A stretch of 64,000 nucleotides of DNA from Bdellovibrionales bacterium (GTDB taxonomy: Bacteria; Bdellovibrionota; Bdellovibrionia; Bdellovibrionales; UBA1609), in NCBI GenBank assembly GCA_016716765.1, contig JADJVA010000020.1:1116001-1180000 (forward strand), read 5' to 3'. Shown one piece after another: positions 35,532 to 44,683 of this stretch. The translations under genes and the position numbers were made by a program. The notes under the pieces are model-generated. The model made no database searches and was not told the origin of the DNA. It saw nothing but the letters and a program-made list of their open reading frames with translations. The stretch's first letter is position 1; each line of letters opens with the position of its first letter.

Positions 35532-36467
35532 TTAGGTGCCTACATGGACACGATTTCGCCCTGCTCTTTTCGATACATAGAGAGCTTTGTCCGCACGTTC
35601 AAAGACATCGCCCCAGGTCTTGTCCTGAGGATTTCTGGTTGCAACCCCTGCCGATATTGTAATTGGAATCTTTCGCCCCTCAAACAAGAATTCATGTATT
35701 TCAATTGTGTGTCTGATCCTCTCCCCAATTTCGTGAGCTTGATTAAGCCCGCTACCCAACAGAATCAGGCAAAACTCCTCACCCCCTGCGCGAGCAAAGA
35801 AGTCACCTTCCCTGATGAGCTTGTCACGAATGACCCGAGAGATTTCCACCAAAACATGATCGCCCGCCGGATGGCCAAAGGAATCGTTGACTGACTTAAA
35901 ATGATCGATGTCAAAAGTTACAATACTAAAAGGAACTCCCAGCAAGTCCGAGCGACGAAACGAATCCATGGCCCGAGAATTTAATCCACCACGATTGGCA
36001 ATACCCGTCAGGGCATCGGTATGGGCCTTTTCATAAGTCATGCCCGTCGCAACAGTTTCTATGTTTCCTCTCTCTAGAAACTTAAAGATCACGTTCCCTG
36101 TTTTTATTTGATCATTGCTCACCAACTTGTGAGGAACCAATGGCGTCAAGACACGACCATTTATCACTGTTTTATTTGTAGAATCCAAATCAATGATCGA
36201 GACGTCCCCGCTAGACAGAATTAGCTTGCAGTGTGACTTGCTCACGCTACGGTCATCCACAGAAACATGGGCCGTAGCTGCACGACCCAGAATTCGGTCG
36301 GTGTCCTCAATGGGCCATTGTCTCCCGACAGCACTGGCAGGCCCCACAAGAAGTATCAGAGACGGAGGTGCCTGACCAGCCTGGGCCAGGCGAACCTTAA
36401 AGGTCTCACTCTGAACCACGCTGGTTTTGTCGAGAGGGGCTTCTTCATCATCTTTACCACGACCCAT
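35532..36467 (-). CDS. FHA-GGDEF diguanylate cyclase (DgcB-like)
   Basis: Start ATG at 36467 (GGAAG upstream); 311 residues. An N-terminal tail contains DEEAPLDKTSVVQSE. An FHA domain follows (ILGRAATAHVSVDDRSVSKS, STNKTVING) at about residues 40-125. The GGDEF domain spans about 145-305: FDIDHFKSVNDSFGHPAGD, active site ARAGGEEFCL, I-site REGD five residues before it, and ADKALYVSKRAGRNRV. It should make c-di-GMP. The same architecture is that of DgcB of B. bacteriovorus, required for prey invasion, where a phosphothreonine in the N-terminal tail is bound by the FHA domain. The DKT here is the likely counterpart. It is downstream of pgi, and the repeat follows it. Confidence 0.93.
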   Translation of the reverse strand: MGRGKDDEEAPLDKTSVVQSETFKVRLAQAGQAPPSLILLVGPASAVGRQWPIEDTDRILGRAATAHVSVDDRSVSKSHCKLILSSGDVSIIDLDSTNKTVINGRVLTPLVPHKLVSNDQIKTGNVIFKFLERGNIETVATGMTYEKAHTDALTGIANRGGLNSRAMDSFRRSDLLGVPFSIVTFDIDHFKSVNDSFGHPAGDHVLVEISRVIRDKLIREGDFFARAGGEEFCLILLGSGLNQAHEIGERIRHTIEIHEFLFEGRKIPITISAGVATRNPQDKTWGDVFERADKALYVSKRAGRNRVHVGT

Positions 36468-36497
36468 AGACTTCCAATTCAAAAAAACTATTTTTTT

Positions 36498-37697
36498 CTA
36501 TTCGCCAACCCTTCTCATCAAAAGCTCTTTGGTCAACTTTTTTCCCAACTCGACACCAGGCTGATCAAAAGCATTAATGCCCATGATCTCACCTACTCCA
36601 CCAATCACCAACTCCATGAGAAAAAATAGGGCGCCTATTGTTTTCGGTGAAAGTTCAGAGAGGCTTAAGGATATGATTGGAATCCCATTTTGAATCAAAG
36701 CTGACTGCGTTGCGTCGGCCTGCGCCAAGACCAATTCATTCATATTTCTGCCAACGCGCAGCTCACTGCTCCCAAAAAGACTCTTCTTCAGTCGGGGCCC
36801 ATCCTGTTCTGATTTTCTATTTTTTAGAATCCAAACCCACCTTGGTTGAGGACACTCCATGACTTGCTGAAGAGTCGAGTGCTGATCACGAGGCCCAAGG
36901 CTTGGCACGGGAACAGCGACCATGTCAGCTTGTTTGCCATCTCTTCGCACAGACTTCCCAAGAGATTCAGCCCACAGCTGCTGAAACCATCCGCCAAACA
37001 CCTCACATCCCTGAAAATAGGGCCAAAAATAAAGTGCCTGATCTCTGCGTTTAATGCTCTCTGCAGCAGCAGCAACCAAATCTTCCACCAAGCCTGTTGC
37101 TTGCTTTGTCCATTGCATACCTGCTCGAATATCCTCTAGAGAACATCCCATTAAGGCCGCTGGCAGCAAACCCACTGGAGAAAGCACAGAAAACCGACCC
37201 CCAACATCTTCTGGAATCTCGAGAATCGGTATGTGATGAGACCTCGCCCAATCAGAGAGGCTATTCGATCTTACCTCTGAAACAACCGTGCACTGGGAGC
37301 TCAACTCACTCCCGTGGTCCTTTAAAAAAATATCAATGAAATCCGCCATCGCCAAGGTTTCCAAGGTCGTTCCTGACTTTGAAACAAGGACAAAGTGGAC
37401 TTCCCTCGGATTTTTCAGCTCTTTTAGGGTTCGATAAAAGACCGTGCTATCCAGATTATCCAAAAAAATCATCTGATCCAACTCGCCCTTGTCTTTTCCG
37501 AAACAATCCCAAAAAACTTTCGGACCCAAGCTACTTCCGCCCATTCCCAGTAACACGACCCGACGCACTCCCTCCTGCTTGAGTTGAGAGGCCCTTTCTT
37601 GGGACTGGCTCCAGAGTCTAGATCTCTCTGCCAAATGGAGAAATCCCAATTCACTCCTTTGCCAAAGCTTGTCCATGGCTAGCCTTTGATTGCTCAC
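36498..37697 (-). CDS. pgi: Glucose-6-phosphate isomerase (short form; N-terminus uncertain)
   Basis: Interconverts glucose 6-phosphate and fructose 6-phosphate. 399 residues, GTG start. The family motifs are VVLLGMGGSSLGP, VSKSGTTLETLA, VGGRFSVLSPVGLLPAALMG, HSTLQQVMECP and the end FDQPGVELGKKL. Only about 45 residues precede GMGGSS, fewer than the roughly 70 usual in short Pgi proteins. In another frame, the ATG at 37743, directly after the metallophosphatase stop (TAAATG), opens 30 codons (MIKLEKIYPELTSVFREQSK...) that would fit as the missing N-terminus. A frame break near 37650-37695 is therefore possible. The core catalytic region is intact. Confidence 0.88.
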   Translation of the reverse strand: MSNQRLAMDKLWQRSELGFLHLAERSRLWSQSQERASQLKQEGVRRVVLLGMGGSSLGPKVFWDCFGKDKGELDQMIFLDNLDSTVFYRTLKELKNPREVHFVLVSKSGTTLETLAMADFIDIFLKDHGSELSSQCTVVSEVRSNSLSDWARSHHIPILEIPEDVGGRFSVLSPVGLLPAALMGCSLEDIRAGMQWTKQATGLVEDLVAAAAESIKRRDQALYFWPYFQGCEVFGGWFQQLWAESLGKSVRRDGKQADMVAVPVPSLGPRDQHSTLQQVMECPQPRWVWILKNRKSEQDGPRLKKSLFGSSELRVGRNMNELVLAQADATQSALIQNGIPIISLSLSELSPKTIGALFFLMELVIGGVGEIMGINAFDQPGVELGKKLTKELLMRRVGE

Positions 37698-37743
37698 GAA
37701 ATACCGACGTCAATTCTGGATAAATTTTCTCTAGTTTAATCAT

Positions 37744-38826
37744 TTATGAAACCGCCACATCTTCTTCGATTCTGTGATACCCATGCCATTCCTTGAGACG
37801 TCCGCGTGGACGCCCTCCATCATCAGGATAATCAAGCAAAACATAGGTGAGTTTAGTTATCATTCCTAGGGAAGAAATATCAAGAGACGTAATCTCTGTC
37901 CATGTTCCGGTATTAAAGTATTCCATTTCGGCCCCCCACTGACGATACTGGTAAACATGAGTATGTCCAAAAATGACAGTATGCACTCTTTCATCCAAAA
38001 GAATGCGGCGGGCCGATTCACTCAGATCTGGAAAAATTGTTCGCTCAAAAACCACTTGCAAAATTCTTTTGATTGGAATGTTACGACGAGGGTCCTTTGA
38101 AAACAAAGCCTTCACAAAATAAAAAACAAATCCAATCCCCGACTTTATCGTGAACCAGGTTTCATTTAGCAGAGCCCAACGCATCATCCTGTTTACAGGA
38201 CGAATTTTGTCCACATGCGGATACAGTTGTTTGATTTTCAATACAAATTCAACAAAAAAATGAGATCCAAAGGGCAAATTCAAAACTGGTTCAGGTAAAT
38301 TTCTTCTTAAAAAGAATTTTCGTGGATTCAAACGATTCGCGGCCTCATGCATATGACCATGCTCGATATGCACTCCATCAAAAAAGTAGACAATATTTTT
38401 AAACCGAATAGTTGTTCCTAGAGTCTCGTTCAGGTGGGCCCGTACTCCGGGCCAAAGAATGCATTGGTCATGATTCCCCACCACATAAGTCACGACGTTA
38501 CCCTCTTTTTTTACAAAATCTTTGATTGCTTGAAAAAATTGGGGGTGTCCCTCAATAATACGTTTCGTTTTATCCAAAGACACTGACTCAGTTATAACTG
38601 TTAGAAAATGTCCTCTATAATCAACCTGAAGAAAATTGAAAATATCTCCATTCAAAACAAGTTCAACTTCATATTCTGAATATTTTCCAGTCGTATAGAA
38701 ATGCAAAAATTCCACAAACTTCTCGTCGTAGAGGAATTCTTCGAGAGGGTTTGTTTGCCCTGTCTCCAAAACCCTACCCAGACCAAGGTGGAGATCGCTT
38801 ACAATCAATTTTATTCGCTTTTTCAT
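37744..38826 (-). CDS. Calcineurin-like metallophosphoesterase
   Basis: 360 residues. The binuclear metal motifs are complete: LIVSDLHLGLG (D-x-H), VLNGDIFNFL (GD), YVVGNHDQCI (GNHD), DGVHIEHGHMHE and VIFGHTHVYQYRQW (GHTH). The order and length resemble UDP-2,3-diacylglucosamine hydrolase-like and larger phosphoesterases, but the substrate cannot be named. No signal peptide; two hydrophobic aromatic stretches near residues 170-225 may associate with the membrane. Its ATG shares a base with the stop of the upstream GGDEF gene (TAATG), so the two are co-translated. The stop is followed at once by an ATG in the pgi region. Confidence 0.85.
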   Translation of the reverse strand: MKKRIKLIVSDLHLGLGRVLETGQTNPLEEFLYDEKFVEFLHFYTTGKYSEYEVELVLNGDIFNFLQVDYRGHFLTVITESVSLDKTKRIIEGHPQFFQAIKDFVKKEGNVVTYVVGNHDQCILWPGVRAHLNETLGTTIRFKNIVYFFDGVHIEHGHMHEAANRLNPRKFFLRRNLPEPVLNLPFGSHFFVEFVLKIKQLYPHVDKIRPVNRMMRWALLNETWFTIKSGIGFVFYFVKALFSKDPRRNIPIKRILQVVFERTIFPDLSESARRILLDERVHTVIFGHTHVYQYRQWGAEMEYFNTGTWTEITSLDISSLGMITKLTYVLLDYPDDGGRPRGRLKEWHGYHRIEEDVAVS

Positions 38827-40217
38827 TAGCTCGCCAAATACACTAAATTTCGACTTTTATTCTTACCTGAGTACATAGCCTGGTCAGCTATTTTGAGTAC
38901 TTCCTCTTTAGTCAGACCATGTTGTGGATAGGCGGCAACTCCAATACTCACCGTCACGGAGAGAGTCTGGCCGTCGACCTCAAATATCTTGTCTGCAATG
39001 TCGCGACGAATCCGCTCCGCCACTGACTTTCCAGCCTCTGCTCCCGTTCCAGTTAAAATAATCACGAACTCATCACCGCCATAGCGAAAACCATAATCGC
39101 AAGACCTAATATTCTCAAAAAGCATTTGTCCCAGCTGTTGAATAATCTTGGAACCAATCCAATGACCGCGAGTATCATTAACTAATTTAAAATAATCAAC
39201 GTCTAGAAAAAGAACTGTAAATTCTCCCTCCGTCCTTTTGCAGCGGTTTATCTCGTTATCAATTACCAAAGACAGAAATTTCTGGTTATACAGAGGCGTT
39301 AGAATGTCCTTAAACCCTTGTGACTCAGCCTCCCAGCAGCGCAAGCCCATGACAAGCAAAGGCATGATATATCGCATCGATGCGATAATTTGACTCGCCA
39401 GAAAATCAATATGGTCTGCTTCGATTTCCTCGAGAAGGAGATGTCCGATGACATGGTCGCCGTCTCCTCCTCTCAATTCAACAAGAGCATGGTGTTTCCC
39501 CAAAGCCTCCCAATTTAAAAATGATTCATTTGCTTTGAAGCCGGATTTTCCCCACGGATTTTTCCTCAGTATGCTGTGAACTCGACTCAAATCCCCCTCG
39601 TGATAAGACCGCAAGAGTGGATTCGTCATGAATCGATGTGTCAACTCTGACTTATATAAATTCTCATCAAGACCGAAGAGACGAAGCATTTCAGAATGAG
39701 TGATCCAATGCACATTGCGGGCTGGGATCAAAGGTCCAAAATGACCAAGCATTCTATCGATTATGTGATTTATCTCTAAGCTATCAAACATTGCCAAAGG
39801 ATTTATTTGTACGGCGTTACGCAATCCCTTTTCTTGTTCATGCAAGCGGCGACGGAGAGATCCTAAACTCAAGAGATTTTTTAGAACTTGCCGTTTTCGA
39901 CCTTTCGATTCTCGTTCAAACAAAAAGAGACGCAGCTCGTCTTCTCCAAATTCAGATCGACCCAGATCTTTTGTGGGAAGTGCAAAAGCGGCTGGAAAAC
40001 TTGGATACTTCTGTAGGATAGCGAGTGTCACCTTCCAGATTGAGGTTCCAGATTTTCCATCGAAAAACAGGCCGTCAATGCGTTCCTTTCGTACAATGGA
40101 CTCCACCTCCGCGGGATCATCGCAGCGAATCACCGTGTAGCCTTCCTTCTTGAGAAAGGCCAGCCAAGGAGACTTTCGTGAACGCCTATCCGATAAATAT
40201 AGCCAAGTCAGTGCCAT
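38826..40217 (-). CDS. GGDEF diguanylate cyclase with receiver-like N-terminus
   Basis: 463 residues. The first about 115 (LYLSDRRSRKSPWLAFLKKE, VIRCDDPAEVESIVRKERID, GLFFDGKSG) have a response-regulator-like fold but lack the usual phospho-Asp surroundings, suggesting a degenerate receiver. A middle region of about 180 residues may be a GAF-like sensor. The GGDEF domain is at about 300-460: LFLDVDYFKLVNDTRGHWIG, YGFRYGGDEFVIIL with an I-site RSCD just before, VSIGVAAYPQHG and ADQAMYSGKNKSRN. It should be active and product-inhibited. It is coupled to the metallophosphoesterase by TAATG and lies three bases from the coiled-coil gene upstream. Confidence 0.9.
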   Translation of the reverse strand: MALTWLYLSDRRSRKSPWLAFLKKEGYTVIRCDDPAEVESIVRKERIDGLFFDGKSGTSIWKVTLAILQKYPSFPAAFALPTKDLGRSEFGEDELRLFLFERESKGRKRQVLKNLLSLGSLRRRLHEQEKGLRNAVQINPLAMFDSLEINHIIDRMLGHFGPLIPARNVHWITHSEMLRLFGLDENLYKSELTHRFMTNPLLRSYHEGDLSRVHSILRKNPWGKSGFKANESFLNWEALGKHHALVELRGGDGDHVIGHLLLEEIEADHIDFLASQIIASMRYIMPLLVMGLRCWEAESQGFKDILTPLYNQKFLSLVIDNEINRCKRTEGEFTVLFLDVDYFKLVNDTRGHWIGSKIIQQLGQMLFENIRSCDYGFRYGGDEFVIILTGTGAEAGKSVAERIRRDIADKIFEVDGQTLSVTVSIGVAAYPQHGLTKEEVLKIADQAMYSGKNKSRNLVYLAS

Positions 40218-40220
40218 GCC

Positions 40221-41315
40221 CTATTTCACTTTCCTTACGGAACCCTCATCGGCCCCTTCAAGCATAGTCAATGCAATGCGCAGTGCTTTAACTGTGCGCT
40301 TCACCATTTCCTGTTTTTCTCCCAATTGTTTATTCAACTCACCGCTTTTATGGCGATAATTATCTAGCTCCATATTTAGCTGATCGGTCTGTCGCTTCAG
40401 CTCAAGAACAAATTCATCCTTAGTACGAACGACAGCAGAGCTTTCCATTTTCACAAGTTCTAATCGATTTTCTAACTCACGCTCTCGCACTCGCACCTTC
40501 TGCATTGTTGAATTGAGTCTTAGCTCCAATTCTTCGATCTGTGTTTTAAGCCTTTCAATGTCTTTGTCTCGTGAGTTCAAAGAACTTTTAAGGATATCTT
40601 TTTCGTCTTGGAGAGAGGAAATATCGAGGTCATATTTTGCTTCCATCGCCTCGGATTTCGCAGCAAGCTCATCGGCCTTTTTTCGAATCATCTCCCCAGC
40701 CGTTATCAGGTTAGCATTTTCATTGCGCATCTTATCCATGACCTGTTCCAATTCCGAGATTCTTTGTTGAGCAATCCTCAAGTTTTCACTCTGTGCGAGT
40801 GAGGCGCTGGCCGGATTAACAGCTCCACCCCCCGTACGCCCAGCAGCAAATTTTCCTATCGACTGCCGCACAGAATCAGTTGGTGAAGATTGTAGCTTTT
40901 CTGCTGAGGCTTTAGGCGCTGATCGCTCAGCCAAAATAAAAGTGCTCGAAGACGTGTTTCCCTCTTTACCAATCGGGATTTTTGGCACCTCAGGCTGAGC
41001 AACAATTTTTGATTCATTTAACTGCCAGGTTTTATCTAGAGCACTTGTGGCAGTTCCCTCTTTCGTTTTCGGAGCCCCCGTCTTGAATGAACCAACTTTA
41101 GAATCTAAGGACAAACTTCCGGCATTGCTCTCAATATCAAGCTCTACCACATCGCCTTCCCGCTTTGTGACAGGAGGACGTGGCTGTGATTTTTTGAGCC
41201 TACTTTGATCATTGGATTCCATCTTTGACGAAGATGAGAACGGCTCTTTCCCATCTTCGAAGAGATCATCCAAGATCATGCTCTCCGCAATGTCTTTTCC
41301 TTTTTTTGCCTTCAT
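40221..41315 (-). CDS. Cytoplasmic coiled-coil protein
   Basis: 364 residues. The N-terminal half (about 1-165) is charged, low-complexity and probably disordered (ILDDLFEDGKEPFSSSSKME). The C-terminal half is a nearly continuous coiled coil (RIAQQRISELEQVMDKMRNE, DISSLQDEKDILKSSLNSRD, LELKRQTDQLNMELDNYRHK) ending in KALRIALTMLEGADEGSVRK. No membrane segment. The layout (long disordered head, coil) recalls polarity or cell-pole adaptor proteins, but no specific family is visible. It precedes the GGDEF gene by three bases, so it may scaffold or localise that enzyme. Confidence 0.7.
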   Translation of the reverse strand: MKAKKGKDIAESMILDDLFEDGKEPFSSSSKMESNDQSRLKKSQPRPPVTKREGDVVELDIESNAGSLSLDSKVGSFKTGAPKTKEGTATSALDKTWQLNESKIVAQPEVPKIPIGKEGNTSSSTFILAERSAPKASAEKLQSSPTDSVRQSIGKFAAGRTGGGAVNPASASLAQSENLRIAQQRISELEQVMDKMRNENANLITAGEMIRKKADELAAKSEAMEAKYDLDISSLQDEKDILKSSLNSRDKDIERLKTQIEELELRLNSTMQKVRVRERELENRLELVKMESSAVVRTKDEFVLELKRQTDQLNMELDNYRHKSGELNKQLGEKQEMVKRTVKALRIALTMLEGADEGSVRKVK

Positions 41316-41456
41316 TCACATAACTTATCGGAAAATCAGGCAAATCGATAAAGACGCAACCTCCAAAAAAGCGCAGTGAACAGCCATAAAGAGGGAAAAA
41401 AGACCTCCCCACTTTCTCTTCTCTACAAGGCTAACGGCGAGGCTACTGACCTCATT

Positions 41457-42365
41457 TTAGTGATGAGAAACCACGGTCCGGTATTCGGCCATTCGTTTCT
41501 CGATCATAGGCCAGTCGAGGTGACGAATGGCATTCAATCCAAAACCTTGAACCGTATGGCTCGCCATCACACAACCATGCATGCAAGCTTGTTTCAAATG
41601 ACTTAAATTCCACCCAGATCCAATTCTAGCCAGATAGCCAAAAAATCCTCCAGCAAAAGTATCGCCAGCACCTGTCGGGTCAACCACATGTGAAATGGGA
41701 AAAGAAGGCAGAATAAAAAATTGCTCTTCAGCGTAAAGAACAAATCCATATTCTCCTCGTTTGATCACCACACCACGCGGACCCATGCCCACGATCTCTC
41801 TGGCTGCTTGAATGGTGTTTCTTTGGCCTGTCAACTGCTGAGCCTCTGCCTCATTTAGCAACAACAGATCCACGCGACGTAAGACATCGGCCAGTTGTGA
41901 ACGTCTCGAAGTGATCCAAAAATTCATGGTGTCAGATCCCACAAACTTCGGATCCTCAACTTGATCGAGAACTCGCAACTGAAGCTCGGGGCTAATATTA
42001 GCTAAAAATACAAATTGAGATTTGCGATAGGACTCTGGCAGTTTCGGATCAAAATCCTCAAAAACATTAAGTTGAGTTTTTAAAGTGATCGCATCGTTCA
42101 TGTCACGCTCATATTTACCTTCCCAATGAAAGGTTTTGCCAGACACTTGCTTCAAGCCCTCAAGATTGATGGAACGCCCAGACAACAAATCGAAGTCCTC
42201 TTTGCGATAGTCGCTCCCTACAACGCCGACCACATTCACTGGCGCGTATAGCGAGGCTGCCACAGAAAAATAATTGGCACTTCCACCAAGTGTACACTCC
42301 ACCCTGTCTTCAGGAGTCGAAATGGTATCATAGGCCATGCTACCAACTACCAAAATCTCTGACAT
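41457..42365 (-). CDS. PfkB-family sugar/nucleoside kinase
   Basis: Start ATG at 42365 behind GGGGA (MSEILVVGSMAYDTI); an in-frame TTG at 42416 overlaps the rlmN stop and would add 17 residues. 302 residues with the PfkB signatures: TLGGSANYFSVAASLYAPV, LLLNEAEAQQLTGQ and DPTGAGDTFAGGFFGYLA, containing the catalytic Asp of GAGDT. The phosphate acceptor is not fixed by the sequence; adenosine-kinase/ribokinase-type proteins are closest. Conserved genomic neighbourhoods in Bdellovibrio often call it simply 'sugar kinase'. It lies between rlmN and the coiled-coil gene. Confidence 0.85.
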   Translation of the reverse strand: MSEILVVGSMAYDTISTPEDRVECTLGGSANYFSVAASLYAPVNVVGVVGSDYRKEDFDLLSGRSINLEGLKQVSGKTFHWEGKYERDMNDAITLKTQLNVFEDFDPKLPESYRKSQFVFLANISPELQLRVLDQVEDPKFVGSDTMNFWITSRRSQLADVLRRVDLLLLNEAEAQQLTGQRNTIQAAREIVGMGPRGVVIKRGEYGFVLYAEEQFFILPSFPISHVVDPTGAGDTFAGGFFGYLARIGSGWNLSHLKQACMHGCVMASHTVQGFGLNAIRHLDWPMIEKRMAEYRTVVSHH

Positions 42366-42412
42366 AACTATCCCCTTCCCCGCTATTTTCCTTCTCAATT
42401 GCTCAATCAGAC

Positions 42413-43495
42413 TCAAGTTGTCAGGAGTTGAGGCTGTTCCTTATTGGCTGTCGTCAACTGACCGCAAGCCGCATAAATATCCCGCCCCATCGTTCGGCGG
42501 CGTAACACATGGGCCCCTCTTCGCATCAGTTCTTCCTGAAAAGCGACTACCCTGCTATCACTCGGTCGCTCAAATCCCGAATTTGGATGTTCATTAAACG
42601 GAATTATGTTGATCTTGCAAGGAACATCCTTGGTTAATTCATATAGCCGCCGTGCGTCCTCTAAGGAATCCGTGACTCCCTTAAGAAGGACATATTCTAA
42701 AGTCACTTTGTCTTTCGAAATTCTCGCATGCTCGCGACAGGCTTCAATCAAAGCGCGCAAAGGCCATTTTTTATTAATGGGCATAATTTGATCGCGTATT
42801 TCATCGCTCACTGCATTTAGACTGACAGCTAACCGCGCGCCACTTGCTGTAACCAAAGGTATCTGTGGAATCAATCCCGAAGTTGAAACTGTCACTTTCC
42901 GAAGCGACAAATTATAACCCCAGGGATTATGCCAAATATCGATGGCATCAAAGACGGCCTGCGGATTATCAAGTGGCTCCCCCATTCCCATGAACACGAC
43001 ATTCGTTATGCGTCGCGATTCTCCGTACAAACGATCCTGAATCTGAACGAACTGCCCCACGACTTCCCATGTTTCCAAACGACGAATCAGTTTTTGTTTG
43101 CCTGTGAAGCAAAACCGACAAGCCATATTGCAACCCACCTCAGTCGAAACACATAAGGTCAACCTGCCTTTGGAGGGAATTAGAACCGCCTCCACAGAAC
43201 GACCTTCACCCATGTCAAAAAGAAATTTTTTAGTTCCATCCTCGCTCATCCATTCCTTGATTATTTGGGGGAGAGAAAAGTCAAATATTTCAGGAAGTTG
43301 TGACCGAAGCTTCTTAGAAATATTGGTCATTAAGTCAACGTCAAGAACCCTCAGGCCATATACCCAACGGAACAATTGTTGAGCTCGAAACCTCTCCTTC
43401 CCCTGGCCAATGAGCAGCTCTTCGAGTTGAGACTGAGTCAGTCCATAGAACTTTACCCTACTACCATTTGGATCCGATATCGTTGAATTTTCCAT
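42413..43495 (-). CDS. rlmN: Dual-specificity RNA methyltransferase RlmN
   Basis: Radical SAM enzyme that methylates A2503 of 23S rRNA and A37 of some tRNAs. About 360 residues from the ATG at 43495 (GGGAG upstream). The cluster motif is CNMACRFCFTGKQKL (CxxxCxxC); VVFMGMGEPLDNPQAVFDAI and LAVSLNAVSDEIRDQIMPIN follow, then EYVLLKGVTDSLEDARRL and FNEHPNSGFERPSD. The mechanistic second Cys pair is present, including the late Cys in YAACGQLTT, which is required for turnover. The N-terminal helix set before the radical SAM core is typical of RlmN. It lies between hldA and the pfkB gene. Confidence 0.96.
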   Translation of the reverse strand: MENSTISDPNGSRVKFYGLTQSQLEELLIGQGKERFRAQQLFRWVYGLRVLDVDLMTNISKKLRSQLPEIFDFSLPQIIKEWMSEDGTKKFLFDMGEGRSVEAVLIPSKGRLTLCVSTEVGCNMACRFCFTGKQKLIRRLETWEVVGQFVQIQDRLYGESRRITNVVFMGMGEPLDNPQAVFDAIDIWHNPWGYNLSLRKVTVSTSGLIPQIPLVTASGARLAVSLNAVSDEIRDQIMPINKKWPLRALIEACREHARISKDKVTLEYVLLKGVTDSLEDARRLYELTKDVPCKINIIPFNEHPNSGFERPSDSRVVAFQEELMRRGAHVLRRRTMGRDIYAACGQLTTANKEQPQLLTT

Positions 43496-43584
43496 AACTC
43501 CCTCATGATCACAACATAACACTGTGCAATGTGCCAGCACCGGCTTTTAGCACAAAACCAGAAAAAAAACACGAAGGCAGAATT

Positions 43585-44622
43585 TTAAGAAAGTTGATTT
43601 ATGTACTCGACGAGCTCTTCCGTATGACAAGGCACACACCCAATCTTACCTACCACCACTCCGGCAGCGTAATTTCCAAGTACGCAGGCTTCCGGCAAGC
43701 TAAATCCTGAGACCCAGGCCAGTCCCAAGGCAGCAATGACCGTGTCCCCCGCACCCGTCACATCAAAAACCTGGCGAGCAAAGGTTGGAAATTGAAAAAC
43801 TCTGCCTTCGGTAAACAAGCTCATTCCCTGCTTGCCCTCAGTAATAACCAAATGCTCAAGTCCCAAATTTTTGACGAGGGTCTCTCCGACCTTGAAAAGT
43901 AAGTCAGGAGTGTCTTGAAGGTCATCGACTTGTAAACCCGATAATCCATAGGCCTCGTCACGATTGGGTGTCATCAAAGTGGCGCCCCTGTAAAAGTTCG
44001 ATGGAGTTTGTCGGTTTGGATCTACCATCAAGGGTTTTCCGGCCCCGCGACAAATCTTAGTCAACTCCTGAGCGCATCTCTCGCTGACAACGCCTTTGGC
44101 ATAGTCCTCGAGAACAACCCCATCTGCCTGGCCGAGAAGATCCCCGACGATCGACAGCAACTGGTTCTCCCTTTCCAAGTCCAAATATCGACGGTGTTCA
44201 TAATCGACCCGCACAAGATGGTGATGACCAGACATCACTCGTAATTTACGAGTGGTTGGTCGATGAGGATCTACAACCAGATAATCTGTAGAAACACGAG
44301 CTGAAGTGAGAAGACCTTTTAAGTCTTCACAGGCTTGATCTCTTCCAACAACCCCTACCAGCAACGGAACTCCACCTAAACTCGCAATATTTTGAGCCAC
44401 GTTGGTAGCCAAACCAAGACGTTGATCCTCCGATACGACCTCCAAGACTGGAACCGGCCCCTCCGGACTGATTCTGCGAACCTCTCCATGAACATACTGG
44501 TCCAGTCCCAAGTCACCAACGACAATCAACTTCCTCCCTCTCAAAGAAGGTAGCTTTCTGAGAATCTTCTCCCTCATTCCGTCGAGACTATTCCCACTGA
44601 CTGTTGTATCGGCTGCTTTCAT
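43585..44622 (-). CDS. hldA: Heptose-7-phosphate kinase HldE1/RfaE1
   Basis: PfkB-family kinase, 345 residues, for D-glycero-D-manno-heptose 7-phosphate, an early step of ADP-heptose synthesis for the LPS core. Family signatures: VVGDLGLDQYVHGEVRRISP, EGPVPVLEVVSEDQRLGLA, NVAQNIASLGG, VLEDYAKGVVS and DVTGAGDTVIAALGLAWVSG. The cytidylyl/adenylyl (HldC) domain found in the fused E. coli HldE is absent, so the kinase is the stand-alone form and hldC must be elsewhere. With kdsB/kpsF in the same window it implies a complete LPS inner core. Start ATG; 44 bases before rlmN. Confidence 0.88.
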   Translation of the reverse strand: MKAADTTVSGNSLDGMREKILRKLPSLRGRKLIVVGDLGLDQYVHGEVRRISPEGPVPVLEVVSEDQRLGLATNVAQNIASLGGVPLLVGVVGRDQACEDLKGLLTSARVSTDYLVVDPHRPTTRKLRVMSGHHHLVRVDYEHRRYLDLERENQLLSIVGDLLGQADGVVLEDYAKGVVSERCAQELTKICRGAGKPLMVDPNRQTPSNFYRGATLMTPNRDEAYGLSGLQVDDLQDTPDLLFKVGETLVKNLGLEHLVITEGKQGMSLFTEGRVFQFPTFARQVFDVTGAGDTVIAALGLAWVSGFSLPEACVLGNYAAGVVVGKIGCVPCHTEELVEYINQLS

Positions 44623-44683
44623 AGAGCTCCCAGTGATACCATAATCCCTATTTCAGTCACCCTTCACAAAGAGGGAAGTCGTT

